This document shows positions 27,714 through 35,440 of a stretch of DNA of 64,000 nt, one piece after another; position 1 is the first letter of the stretch, and every line of letters starts with the position of its first letter. The translations under genes and the position numbers were made by a program. The notes under the pieces were generated by a model. That model did no database searches. It saw nothing but the letters and a program-made list of their open reading frames with translations, and was not told the DNA's origin. The DNA is from Fumia sp045121595 (GTDB lineage: Bacteria > Bacillota > Clostridia > Oscillospirales > Ruminococcaceae). The DNA lies in contig JBGVGI010000094.1 of assembly GCA_045121595.1 (NCBI GenBank), forward strand, positions 48,223 to 112,222, read 5' to 3'.

Positions 27714-27741
27714 TTGAAAATTTCGATTTTTATGTTATAAT
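27714..27741 (+). promoter_or_regulatory. promoter of rubredoxin gene
   Basis: TTGAAA (27714-27719) and TATAAT (27736-27741), 16-base spacing, about 50 bases before the rubredoxin ATG. Confidence 0.65.
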
Positions 27742-27792
27742 AATAAAAAAAGAAATAATAATATTATTATATGATTTAAGGAGGAAAATTTT

Positions 27793-27951
27793 ATGAAAAA
27801 GTATGTATGTGACGTTTGTGGCTGGGAATACGATGAAGCTTTGGGTGACCCCGATAACGGCATTGAACCCGGTACAAAATTTGAAGATTTGCCTGATGAT
27901 TTTGTTTGCCCTCTCTGCGGTGTAGGCAAAGAAGAATTCAGCGAAGCTTAA
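27793..27951 (+). CDS. rubredoxin
   Basis: 52-residue iron protein with the complete rubredoxin signature: first Cys pair in YVCDVCGWEYDE (residues 4-15), the central PGTKFEDLPDDF and the second pair in VCPLCGVGK (near 38-46). Preceded by AAGGAGGAAAA. Cytoplasmic electron carrier between reductases and flavodiiron protein or peroxide reductases; fprA lies 0.8 kb downstream and an Hrb fusion 1 kb upstream. Confidence 0.97.
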   Translation: MKKYVCDVCGWEYDEALGDPDNGIEPGTKFEDLPDDFVCPLCGVGKEEFSEA

Positions 27952-27954
27952 TCT

Positions 27955-27986
27955 TTTCCCGCAGTACTTTTTAGTACTGTGGGAAA
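27955..27986 (+). terminator. hairpin after rubredoxin gene
   Basis: 13-bp stem (TTTCCCGCAGTAC with its complement, one G-T pair) around a six-base loop, but only a short T tract. It may be a weak terminator or an mRNA 3'-end stabiliser before the ZIP gene. Confidence 0.55.
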
Positions 27987-28006
27987 TTTGATATAAGGAG
28001 AATATT

Positions 28007-28759
28007 ATGCATCTTGTTTTATTGACAGCTTTGGGTGTCGGTGGCGCTACCATTTTCGGTGCTTTAACAGGCTTTATATTTAAAAATATATCTCATAAAT
28101 TTTCTGATATCGTTTTATCATTTGCAGCGGGAGTAATGCTTTCGGCGGCGGTGCTTGGACTTGTTGTTCCGTCTCTTGAATACGGAGGAAAATATGCGGT
28201 TGTTGTGACTGTTGCAGGAATTTTTGTCGGTGCAATCGCTCTAAGCCTTATCGATAAGCTTGTACCGCATCTTCACAAAATTGCAGGCGCTACCCCTGAA
28301 GGGAACTATAACGAAAACTTAAGTAAAGTGCTCTTGTTTGTTATGGCGATTGCTATTCATAATCTTCCTGAGGGTATTGCGGCAGGTGTCGGATTTGGCT
28401 CTGGTGATACTTCTCAGGCGCTTTTAATAGCAGGTGGTATAGCTTTACAGAATATTCCTGAGGGTATGGTTATAATTGCACCTATGATTTCTGCAGGGAT
28501 AAAACCCGGTCGCACATTCGTACTTGCTATGATTACGGGACTTGTTGAGATTGTTGGTACGCTTATAGGATATTTTGCAGTTTCGGTTGCGTCGTTTATT
28601 CTGCCGTTTGCTCTTGCGTTTGCAGGAGGCACGATGCTTTACGTTATAAGTGACGAGATGATTCCCGAAACTCACGCACACGGTCATGAGCGGGGCGCTA
28701 CATACGCTTTGCTTGTTGGATTTTGTCTTATGCTTGTAACAGACGTATTATTGGGATAG
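28007..28759 (+). CDS. ZIP family metal transporter
   Basis: 250-residue divalent-metal importer with about eight helices. The metal-site helices are clear: AIAIHNLPEGIAAGVGFG (near residues 111-128) and GGIALQNIPEGMVIIAP (near 143-159), the HNxPEG and QNxPEG motifs of GufA-like ZIP proteins. Lies between rubredoxin and the flavodiiron protein gene, 10 bases before the latter; iron or zinc import would suit an iron-protein cluster, but the metal is inferred. Confidence 0.92.
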   Translation: MHLVLLTALGVGGATIFGALTGFIFKNISHKFSDIVLSFAAGVMLSAAVLGLVVPSLEYGGKYAVVVTVAGIFVGAIALSLIDKLVPHLHKIAGATPEGNYNENLSKVLLFVMAIAIHNLPEGIAAGVGFGSGDTSQALLIAGGIALQNIPEGMVIIAPMISAGIKPGRTFVLAMITGLVEIVGTLIGYFAVSVASFILPFALAFAGGTMLYVISDEMIPETHAHGHERGATYALLVGFCLMLVTDVLLG

Positions 28760-28769
28760 GAGAAATAAA

Positions 28770-29918
28770 ATGATTACAAAAAACATTAAATACATCGGCG
28801 TTGACGACCATCATATTGATTTATTTGAAGGGCAGTATTTTGTTCCCGACGGAATTGCGTATAATTCATACCTCATTATTGATGAAAAAATTGCTGTTAT
28901 GGATTCCGTTGACGGCAGATTTTCGGAAGAATGGCTTTCAAATATCAAAAACGCTTTGAATGATAAAGCTCCTGATTTTCTTGTCGTACAGCATATGGAA
29001 CCTGACCATTCTTCGAGTATTACACATTTTGTAAAAGCTTTTCCCGATGCGAAAATTGTTTCTTCTGCTAAAGCTTTTACTATGATGAAAAACTTCTTTG
29101 GTGACGATTTTAAGGATAAGCAGATCGTTGTAGGGGAAGGGGATACACTTTCTCTCGGCGAGCATACTTTGAATTTTATCACAGCTCCTATGGTTCACTG
29201 GCCTGAGGTTATTATGAGTTATGAAAGCAAGGAGAAAATTCTCTTTTCTGCTGATGCTTTCGGAAAATTCGGTACACTTGATACAGATGAAGAATGGGCT
29301 TGTGAAGCAAGAAGATATTATTTCGGTATCGTAGGTAAGTATGGTGCTCAGGTGCAGAACGTCCTGAAAAAAGCAAAAGCTCTTGAAATAAATAAAATAT
29401 GCCCGTTGCATGGTCCTGTACTGTCTGAAAATTTAGAATACTATCTTAACCTTTATGACATCTGGTCGGGTTATAAATCCGAAACTGAAGGCGTTGTGAT
29501 TAACTATGCTTCTATTTACGGTAACACTGCAAAAGCTGCAGTAAAACTTGCTGAGATGCTTAAAGCAAAAGGCGTTAAGGTAGCAGTAAATGACCTTGCC
29601 CGTGACGATATGGCAGAAGCTGTGGAAGATGCTTTTAGATATGACAGGGTAGTGTTTGCCGCTTCTACTTACAATAACGAAGTGTTCCCGTTTATGCGTG
29701 AGTTTATAAACCATCTTACTGAGAGAAACTTCCAGAATAAAAAAGTAGCTTTCATTGAAAATGGTTCATGGGCGCCAAACGCTACAAAAGTTATGAAAAA
29801 GATGCTTGAAAACTCGAAAAATCTTGAGTATATTGACGCTGACGTTACGATTCTCTCTGCACTGAATGATGAAAGCTTAGCACAACTTGAAAAGCTTAGT
29901 GACGAACTTGCAAAATAA
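28770..29918 (+). CDS. fprA: flavodiiron protein (FprA family)
   Basis: Soluble O2 or NO reductase, 382 residues. The N-terminal metallo-beta-lactamase domain carries the di-iron ligand motif HMEPDHSS (H-x-E-x-D near residues 74-81), with further His and Asp ligands in APMVHWPEV, FSADAFGKFG and CPLHGP. A flavodoxin domain follows from about residue 246 (YASIYGNTAKAAV for FMN phosphate binding). Forms a plausible pathway with Hrb and rubredoxin upstream. Confidence 0.96.
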   Translation: MITKNIKYIGVDDHHIDLFEGQYFVPDGIAYNSYLIIDEKIAVMDSVDGRFSEEWLSNIKNALNDKAPDFLVVQHMEPDHSSSITHFVKAFPDAKIVSSAKAFTMMKNFFGDDFKDKQIVVGEGDTLSLGEHTLNFITAPMVHWPEVIMSYESKEKILFSADAFGKFGTLDTDEEWACEARRYYFGIVGKYGAQVQNVLKKAKALEINKICPLHGPVLSENLEYYLNLYDIWSGYKSETEGVVINYASIYGNTAKAAVKLAEMLKAKGVKVAVNDLARDDMAEAVEDAFRYDRVVFAASTYNNEVFPFMREFINHLTERNFQNKKVAFIENGSWAPNATKVMKKMLENSKNLEYIDADVTILSALNDESLAQLEKLSDELAK

Positions 29919-29941
29919 CAAAAATATTTTTATAAAAAATA

Positions 29942-29970
29942 TTGAATTTTTCAAGTTTTTGTGGTATATT
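29942..29970 (+). promoter_or_regulatory. promoter of purC
   Basis: TTGAAT (29942-29947) and TATATT (29965-29970), spacing 17, 35 bases before the ATG. Confidence 0.7.
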
Positions 29971-30004
29971 ATTTTTGATAGAAATTTTGAAAAGAGGCAA
30001 AAGT

Positions 30005-30688
30005 ATGAAAAAAATTTACGAAGGTAAAACAAAAGACGTTTTCAGTCTTGATAACGGCAACGTATTGCTCAAATTCAAAGACGACTGCACAGGTAAAGAT
30101 GGTGTTTTCGATCCCGGTGAAAACTCTGTAGGACTTAAAATTGAAGGTATCGGAAAAGCTAACCTCAGAACCTCTGTATACTATTTTGATTTGCTTAAAA
30201 AAGCAGGTATCAAAACTCATTACGTAAGTGCTGACGTTGACGAAGCTACTATGGAAGTTTTGCCCGGTAAGGTATTTGGTCACGGACTTGAAGTTATCTG
30301 CCGCCTCGTTGCTACAGGAAGCTTTATCCGCAGATATGGTGAGTATATTAAAGACGGTACACCTTTGGAAGGCGGATACGTTGAATGTACTTTCAAAAAT
30401 GACGAAAAAGGTGACCCTCTGGTAACTTCTGAAGGACTTGCTGCTCTTGGCGTTATGTCCGAAGAAATGTTTGAAAGCATGAAAGAACAGACTCTCAAAA
30501 TCACAAAGATTGTTGCTGATGACCTTAAAACAATCGGTCTTGACCTTTGGGATATTAAATTCGAGTTCGGTTACAACAATGATGAAGTTATCCTCATTGA
30601 CGAAATTGCTTCCGGTAATATGCGTGTTTACAAAGGTAACGAAATCGTTAACCCCGTTGAACTCACAAAACTTATTCTTGACAGATAA
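30005..30688 (+). CDS. purC: phosphoribosylaminoimidazole-succinocarboxamide synthase
   Basis: SAICAR synthetase of de novo purine synthesis, 227 residues, normal for the single-domain enzyme. Typical segments: KIYEGKTKDVF (residues 3-13), the RLVATGSFIRRYG substrate region near 98-110, and DEIASGNMRVY near 199-209 (family PDSSR region replaced by a shorter form). It stands alone here, away from other pur genes, with its own promoter and terminator. Confidence 0.95.
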   Translation: MKKIYEGKTKDVFSLDNGNVLLKFKDDCTGKDGVFDPGENSVGLKIEGIGKANLRTSVYYFDLLKKAGIKTHYVSADVDEATMEVLPGKVFGHGLEVICRLVATGSFIRRYGEYIKDGTPLEGGYVECTFKNDEKGDPLVTSEGLAALGVMSEEMFESMKEQTLKITKIVADDLKTIGLDLWDIKFEFGYNNDEVILIDEIASGNMRVYKGNEIVNPVELTKLILDR

Positions 30689-30692
30689 TTTT

Positions 30693-30727
30693 AAGGCGGT
30701 GGAAAATTCCACCGCCTTTGTTTTGTT
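30693..30727 (+). terminator. rho-independent terminator after purC
   Basis: GGCGGTGGAA / TTCCACCGCC stem followed by a T-rich tail. Confidence 0.85.
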
Positions 30728-30752
30728 AAAGAAAAAACTTTGTTTTATTATA

Positions 30753-30781
30753 TTGCTTTTTTAAAAAATAGATGATATAAT
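30753..30781 (+). promoter_or_regulatory. promoter of cobalamin-uptake operon
   Basis: TTGCTT (30753-30758) and TATAAT (30776-30781) with 17-base spacing, just upstream of the cobalamin aptamer. Confidence 0.75.
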
Positions 30782-30794
30782 GTAGAAAACTGAA

Positions 30795-31015
30795 TACCGA
30801 TTGAGAAGATGCGGTTTTGATTTTCAAATGAAAAAGGGAATACGGTCAGAATCCGTAACAACCGCCATTACTGTATTTGACTGATAGAAAGTATCATTAC
30901 CATTGGATTTTCCGAGAAGGGATGCTTTTTCGCTTTGGCGACGTCATAAGTCAGGAAACCTGTCGTGTCTTTTTAGGTTTAACACAAGCTTTGGTGTGAA
31001 GAGTGCAACCGATAT
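30795..31015 (+). ncRNA. cobalamin riboswitch
   Basis: Aptamer landmarks in order: GCGGTT pairing with AACCGC, AAAAGGGAATACGGT then AATCCG, the CCGCCATTACTGTA segment, CCATTGG followed by GAAGGG (counterpart of CCACTGG..GGGAAGG), and the closing AGTCAGGAAACCTG. The B12-box is slightly divergent from GCCACTG but the overall order and spacing fit an AdoCbl-type riboswitch. It is followed by a regulatory terminator and the operon at 31124-40188. Confidence 0.9.
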
Positions 31016-31067
31016 ATCGCTGACTTTAGCTTTATTGGTTTCTCTTTAAGGCTTTTGTTTGATTATC

Positions 31068-31111
31068 CGTTGTACTCTTTTAACCTGTTTGGTTAAAAGG
31101 GTATTTTTTTT
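31068..31111 (+). terminator. expression-platform terminator of cobalamin riboswitch
   Basis: TACTCTTTTAACC pairs with GGTTAAAAGGGTA around TGTTT, followed by eight T residues. The upstream GAGTGCAAC (near 31000) can pair with GTTGTACTC at the start of this stem, giving mutually exclusive antiterminator and terminator forms. Confidence 0.88.
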
Positions 31112-31123
31112 GGAGGTGGTTTT

Positions 31124-31300
31124 TTGTCAGGCGAAAAGCGGGAATGGGCAATTTGCTTATTAAAAGAAAAGTTTGAAGTATTGGGAAGACTTCCCAAAAA
31201 AGACGATTTTGACGAAGCTACTCGCTCGAGGATAAAAGCTTACCTTGGTCCCTGGCCGAGAGCTTTGGAAGAAGCAGAATTAAAGGAGAAAAGAAAATGA
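31124..31300 (+). CDS. small protein with a homing-endonuclease-associated-repeat-like domain
   Basis: 58 residues, TTG start five bases after GGAGGTGG. The sequence has the form W..ICLLKEKFEVLGRLPKKDDF then RIKAYLGPWPRALEEA, resembling a single homing-endonuclease-associated repeat (HNR; LGRxPxxxDF...GxWxxAL), a small DNA- or nucleic-acid-binding module. It is the first gene under the cobalamin riboswitch and its TGA overlaps the next ATG (ATGA), so it is translationally coupled. Role unknown: possibly a regulator of the operon or simply a coupling leader. Fold assignment by pattern only. Confidence 0.72.
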   Translation: MSGEKREWAICLLKEKFEVLGRLPKKDDFDEATRSRIKAYLGPWPRALEEAELKEKRK

Positions 31301-32634
31301 AAATTAAACTTTTAAGTATCATGATTGCTTTAATGACAGTGCTTGCTATGTTTCCGATATCTGCAGGTGCTATGGAAGAAAATGTTTTTATTTCAATAAG
31401 CTTTGACGGACAGTATATTGACGGTGCAAACGGTGATAAGGTGGCTTTTGTTAAAGTTCCCGTTTCAGAACTTGAAGCAATTGACCTTGGTGAATACGGA
31501 CTCGATGAATATTATTTTGATGGCGACGGCGACGGCGTATACGATATTACTGCACTTCATCTGTACATTTACACACATGAAACACTTTTAGGACTTGACT
31601 GGAATGATGTAATAGTTTCAGGTGGCCCAGGAAGTATTTTCTTCGAGGAAGGACTTTTTGGTTTTGTGGACTGTAACTTAAATTACTATTACAATGGTAC
31701 ATATCCCGAAGTATATGAAGGTTGGGGTGCTACTGCTGATAATCTTTGCTTATATCCCGGAGATTTTTATGATATTGCAGGTTATACAAGCTGGGCTTTC
31801 TGGGGAGATTCTGCAACAGGATTCCATTATTTTGCAGATGAAAACGGTGAGTTCACACATAAATACACCACACAAGCAGGTGCTGAAACTCCTGTAAAAC
31901 TTGTTTTGAGTGGTGGCGGATTCGGTGGAGGATTAACGGTTTCAGATGTAGCTTACTATGATATTTATTACGGAACTTCTTTTGGAGATGCTACAGGGAC
32001 TATTACTACCGATGAATGTGGCGAAGCTACTTTACCTGCACTCACAGAAGGAACCTGGTATCTTTGGTGTGACGGAGGATATGGTGCTGAATACAGTGGT
32101 TCTATCGTTTCCGCTCCCAGTTTTGCTACTGTTGTGGTAGAAGGTGGAGAACCCTTGCCTGCAACATATACAGTTTTGGGTAATATTGAATCATTTGGTG
32201 ATGCTGACAAATCAGTTACAGTTGAACTTATATCTGACGGAGAAACTGTAGCTACAACCCTTGCTACCAACACATATACTTTCGAGGAAGTTGAAGCAGG
32301 TACATATACTCTTAAAGTTTCCAAATCCAAACACGCCACAAGAGAATATGAAATTGTTGTAACAGACGACAATGTTAGCCAAGATGTTACTATCTGGCTT
32401 TATGGTGACGTTACTGCTGACGGTATCGTTAACAACGCTGACGTATTGCAGATCAACCGTAAGACATCCAACCAGGCTTCTGTATTCTCTCAGACAACAA
32501 ACGTTGAGTACAGGGAAAAAGTTGCTAACGTAACTGCAATCACAGGTACTGATACAATCATCAACAACGCTGACGTATTGCAGATCAACCGTAAGACATC
32601 CAACCAGGCTTCTGTATTTGATACATTAGCTTAA
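31297..32634 (+). CDS. secreted beta-domain protein with C-terminal dockerin
   Basis: 445 residues, exported (signal peptide about 1-24 ending SAGA). Residues about 27-280 form an all-beta, aromatic- and acid-rich region (FFEEGLFGFVDCNLNYYYNG; VSDVAYYDIYYGTSFGDATG) that I read as related to DUF4430/transcobalamin-beta-like domains seen in clostridial surface proteins; this is a tentative pattern match. Residues about 285-365 look like a carboxypeptidase-regulatory-like beta sandwich. Residues 370-443 are a type I dockerin with two Ca-binding repeats sharing NNADVLQINRKTSNQASVF. Encoded under the cobalamin riboswitch; should dock onto a cohesin such as those of the next two genes. Confidence 0.8.
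   Translation: MKIKLLSIMIALMTVLAMFPISAGAMEENVFISISFDGQYIDGANGDKVAFVKVPVSELEAIDLGEYGLDEYYFDGDGDGVYDITALHLYIYTHETLLGLDWNDVIVSGGPGSIFFEEGLFGFVDCNLNYYYNGTYPEVYEGWGATADNLCLYPGDFYDIAGYTSWAFWGDSATGFHYFADENGEFTHKYTTQAGAETPVKLVLSGGGFGGGLTVSDVAYYDIYYGTSFGDATGTITTDECGEATLPALTEGTWYLWCDGGYGAEYSGSIVSAPSFATVVVEGGEPLPATYTVLGNIESFGDADKSVTVELISDGETVATTLATNTYTFEEVEAGTYTLKVSKSKHATREYEIVVTDDNVSQDVTIWLYGDVTADGIVNNADVLQINRKTSNQASVFSQTTNVEYREKVANVTAITGTDTIINNADVLQINRKTSNQASVFDTLA
32431..32618 (+). repeat. exact 56-bp direct repeat within dockerin
   Basis: Positions 32431-32486 and 32563-32618 are identical over 56 bases and encode the core of the two dockerin repeats. Identity at DNA level, including synonymous sites, points to recent duplication or gene conversion. 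Confidence 0.9.
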
Positions 32635-32660
32635 AATACTAAAACAATAGGGAGTTTATT

Positions 32661-34778
32661 ATGTTTAAAAAGTTTTTAAGTGTCTTAATTTCTCTTACAA
32701 TGGTATTAACAACATCACCGTTGTCAATGGGTGCTGTTGAGGAAATAAGCGATGCTTCATTGGAAAACAGTGGTGTGTTCATTGAAAAAGAGGATAGCGA
32801 TACTTCTTATGTGCCTGTAACTGCTATGTATACTGCAGATGAGGTACCATATATTCTTAACACTACTCTGGCACAACTTGCTGATACAGTAAAGGAACCG
32901 AGTTTTGGAACAAATGCAGGTGAATGGACAGTTTTATGTCTTGCGCGTGGTGAATATTTCGATAAAGATGATAAGTATTTTACCGACTATTATGACCGCA
33001 TTGTTACATATGTGAATGAAAAAGCGGCAAGTCTTAACCTTAACGGAGCACTTCATAAATCGAAATCTACAGATAACTCCCGTTTGATTATTGCACTTTC
33101 TTCTATCGGTAAAGATTCTACATTTGTTGGCAACTGGAATCTTATTACTCCTTATAATGATTTCAATTGGGTTAAGAAGCAAGGGATTAATGGTGTAATC
33201 TATACACTTATTGCATTAGATACAGCTGATTATCAGACAACTGATTCTACTATACGCAGACAGTGTATAGACCATCTTCTTAATAAACAGCTCGAAGGTG
33301 GAGGTTGGGCTATGTCCGGCACGTCCTTCAATGTAGATATTACTGCAATGGTTTTGCAGGCTTTATATCCTTACAGAAATGAGGAAGAGGTAAAAAATGC
33401 CGCTGAGAAAGCATTTGAGCGTTTGTCTGTGGAACAACTTCAGACAGGTGGTTTCCTTTACGGCTCGGGCGAAACTTCCGAAAGTACAGCTCAGGTAATC
33501 GTTGCCTGTGCTACATGGGGAATTGACCCCGATAGTGATATGAGATTTATAAAAAACGGAATATCCGCTGTTGAAAATCTTTTATCCTATTACGTAGAAG
33601 ATGATGCCATGTTTAAGCATGTACATGCAGGTGATTCCAATGATATGGCTACCGATCAGGCCACATATGCACTTATTGCCTATGATCGCTTTTTGAATGG
33701 TGAAATGCCTCTTTATGATATGTCAGATGTGGACAGCGACGAGAATATTGGCGGTGGAAACGATGAGGATGACAGAGATTACGATACCATAACCCCCGGT
33801 GTGCCAAAGGTAACACTTTCACTTCCTGCAAAAATCACGGGTGAGGTGGGCGAAACTTTTAACGCTACCATCAGTATCGACCAGTGGGATAATGATAAAG
33901 GCTATAAGCTTATTGACCTTGTTTTAAATGTTCCCAATGGTATCGCCGTTACAAACGTCAGCACGGCAGAGCGCCTTTTGGGTGGTGATATAAGCTATAA
34001 TCTTGAAAAAGAAGCAAATAAACTTCGCATCGTTTATTTTGATGCAAATAATCATAACGATATTGTTTTAAGCGGTGAAAGTTTTCCATCTCAACTTTTT
34101 ACCATTACTTTTCGTGTTGAGTCATCAAGTTTAAGCAGTAAACTTAAATTCAGTATAGGCGGTATGTCGTTAAAGCTTAATTCTGATTATGCTGATGATG
34201 AGTCTATGGTTGTGGCAGATACCGATAATGCAAAAGCTACTGTCAGTGCTGATAACGGATACGGAGAGTCACAGACTGCTGTCTGCTTGTATACAGGTGA
34301 TGACATAGACCTCATTCCATCAAATAAAAAAGCAGTTGCAGTATTCTTACCCGATGTGAGAAATACTCCCAAAGTTACATTTGACTATGGCGAATACAGT
34401 TATGAATTCAAATATAACGGTAAACTCTCGGCGAAAACCGGTATTGCTACTTATGTTGCTATTGTGGATGAAAGTATTGAAATGTCACATTTTATATCGT
34501 ATTATAATTTCACCATTGACGAAAAAACCGATGCTTCAAGAATCACTTTCGGTGATGTCAACAACGATGAAGTGGTAAATGCCCAGGATGCGCTTGCGGC
34601 AGTTGATTCGTGGCTTCGTAAAACTTCTGCACCATCCGATGATGAAATCCTTGCACTTAATGTAAATGGTGATAGTCGTATCAATACTTTTGATGCGCTC
34701 GGCATTGTTGAAGCGTTTGTTGACGGTAGTGATTATCTCGTTGTTACAAAAGCACTTAATTTAACTACAACATATTAA
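32661..34778 (+). CDS. secreted alpha/alpha-barrel protein with cohesin-like and dockerin domains
   Basis: 705 residues with an N-terminal signal peptide (about 1-25). Residues about 55-350 are helical repeats of the prenyltransferase/squalene-cyclase type (QCIDHLLNKQLEGGGWAMSGTSFNVDITAM; GSGETSESTAQVIVACATWGID), the same alpha/alpha-barrel class as the alpha domain of intrinsic factor and transcobalamin. An acidic linker (about 351-375) leads to a cohesin-like beta domain (about 376-535, KVTLSLPAKITGEVGETFNATIS), a further beta stretch, and a two-repeat type I dockerin (about 630-690, FGDVNNDEVVNAQDALAAV and VNGDSRINTFDALGIV). Having both cohesin and dockerin makes it an adaptor. Corrinoid binding is inferred from fold and riboswitch. 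Confidence 0.85.
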   Translation: MFKKFLSVLISLTMVLTTSPLSMGAVEEISDASLENSGVFIEKEDSDTSYVPVTAMYTADEVPYILNTTLAQLADTVKEPSFGTNAGEWTVLCLARGEYFDKDDKYFTDYYDRIVTYVNEKAASLNLNGALHKSKSTDNSRLIIALSSIGKDSTFVGNWNLITPYNDFNWVKKQGINGVIYTLIALDTADYQTTDSTIRRQCIDHLLNKQLEGGGWAMSGTSFNVDITAMVLQALYPYRNEEEVKNAAEKAFERLSVEQLQTGGFLYGSGETSESTAQVIVACATWGIDPDSDMRFIKNGISAVENLLSYYVEDDAMFKHVHAGDSNDMATDQATYALIAYDRFLNGEMPLYDMSDVDSDENIGGGNDEDDRDYDTITPGVPKVTLSLPAKITGEVGETFNATISIDQWDNDKGYKLIDLVLNVPNGIAVTNVSTAERLLGGDISYNLEKEANKLRIVYFDANNHNDIVLSGESFPSQLFTITFRVESSSLSSKLKFSIGGMSLKLNSDYADDESMVVADTDNAKATVSADNGYGESQTAVCLYTGDDIDLIPSNKKAVAVFLPDVRNTPKVTFDYGEYSYEFKYNGKLSAKTGIATYVAIVDESIEMSHFISYYNFTIDEKTDASRITFGDVNNDEVVNAQDALAAVDSWLRKTSAPSDDEILALNVNGDSRINTFDALGIVEAFVDGSDYLVVTKALNLTTTY

Positions 34779-34832
34779 TTTATGAGGGGGTGGCATTAAG
34801 TCAGCCACCCCTGTTTTTTAAGGAGAAATGAT

Positions 34833-35435
34833 ATGAGTAAAAGAATATTACAAAAGAAGACTTTTATCGGTATCGCTGTTTTACTACTTTTGCTGATACT
34901 TTTTCTTCTGGTTTTTGGATCGGGTAAAACAAAAGATAAACCCGTACTCACCATCGAAATACCACAAAAAGTCAACCTTTCAGAAACTGAAGAAATTACA
35001 CTTGATGTCATGGTTTCTCATTTAGGAGATGATATTTATCCTGCCGCAAGTATGAGTATTTCTTTTGACCCATCCCGTCTTGAATTTTTAGGAATAAAAG
35101 AGGGAAATGTCTTTGTAAAAGGTGGGGAAACAGGTGTCTTGCAAACTTTGCCCGAATGGAGTTATAATTCGATTCAGGCAAATGAGATAGGAAAAATTAA
35201 TATTATGTATCTTGATACCACCGGTGGCAGAAAAGCATTTATAAATGAACTCCTCAGCAAAGAGGACAACGTAGTATTAAGGCTTAATTTCCGTTTGCGA
35301 GGAAGTCTGCGTAAAGGTGACGTGTGCGATCTTATTTTTGATGATGCTATATTTGCTTCTTCCGATGAAAGCAAGAGTCTTGCAATGACAAAGAACACTT
35401 TGAAAGTAAGAAACGGTAAAATAGTAATAGGGTGA
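34833..35435 (+). CDS. membrane-anchored cohesin-domain protein
   Basis: 200 residues: a short basic start, one membrane-spanning segment (about residues 10-29) acting as uncleaved anchor, and an extracellular cohesin-like domain (about 40-200). The domain has the fold's usual opening (VNLSETEEITLDVMVSHLGD), a YPAASMSISFDPSRLEFLGI strand pair and the end LNFRLRGSLRKGDVCDLIFDDAIFASSDE. A single cohesin on a membrane anchor is suited to hold the dockerin-bearing proteins encoded just upstream. Stop codon overlaps the region of the next gene's ribosome site. Confidence 0.82.
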   Translation: MSKRILQKKTFIGIAVLLLLLILFLLVFGSGKTKDKPVLTIEIPQKVNLSETEEITLDVMVSHLGDDIYPAASMSISFDPSRLEFLGIKEGNVFVKGGETGVLQTLPEWSYNSIQANEIGKINIMYLDTTGGRKAFINELLSKEDNVVLRLNFRLRGSLRKGDVCDLIFDDAIFASSDESKSLAMTKNTLKVRNGKIVIG

Positions 35436-35440
35436 TAACG

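Noticed and set aside
32404..32625. Repeats as a possible CRISPR-like or satellite array
   Set aside because: Only two copies, in frame, encoding the duplicated Ca-binding halves of a dockerin.
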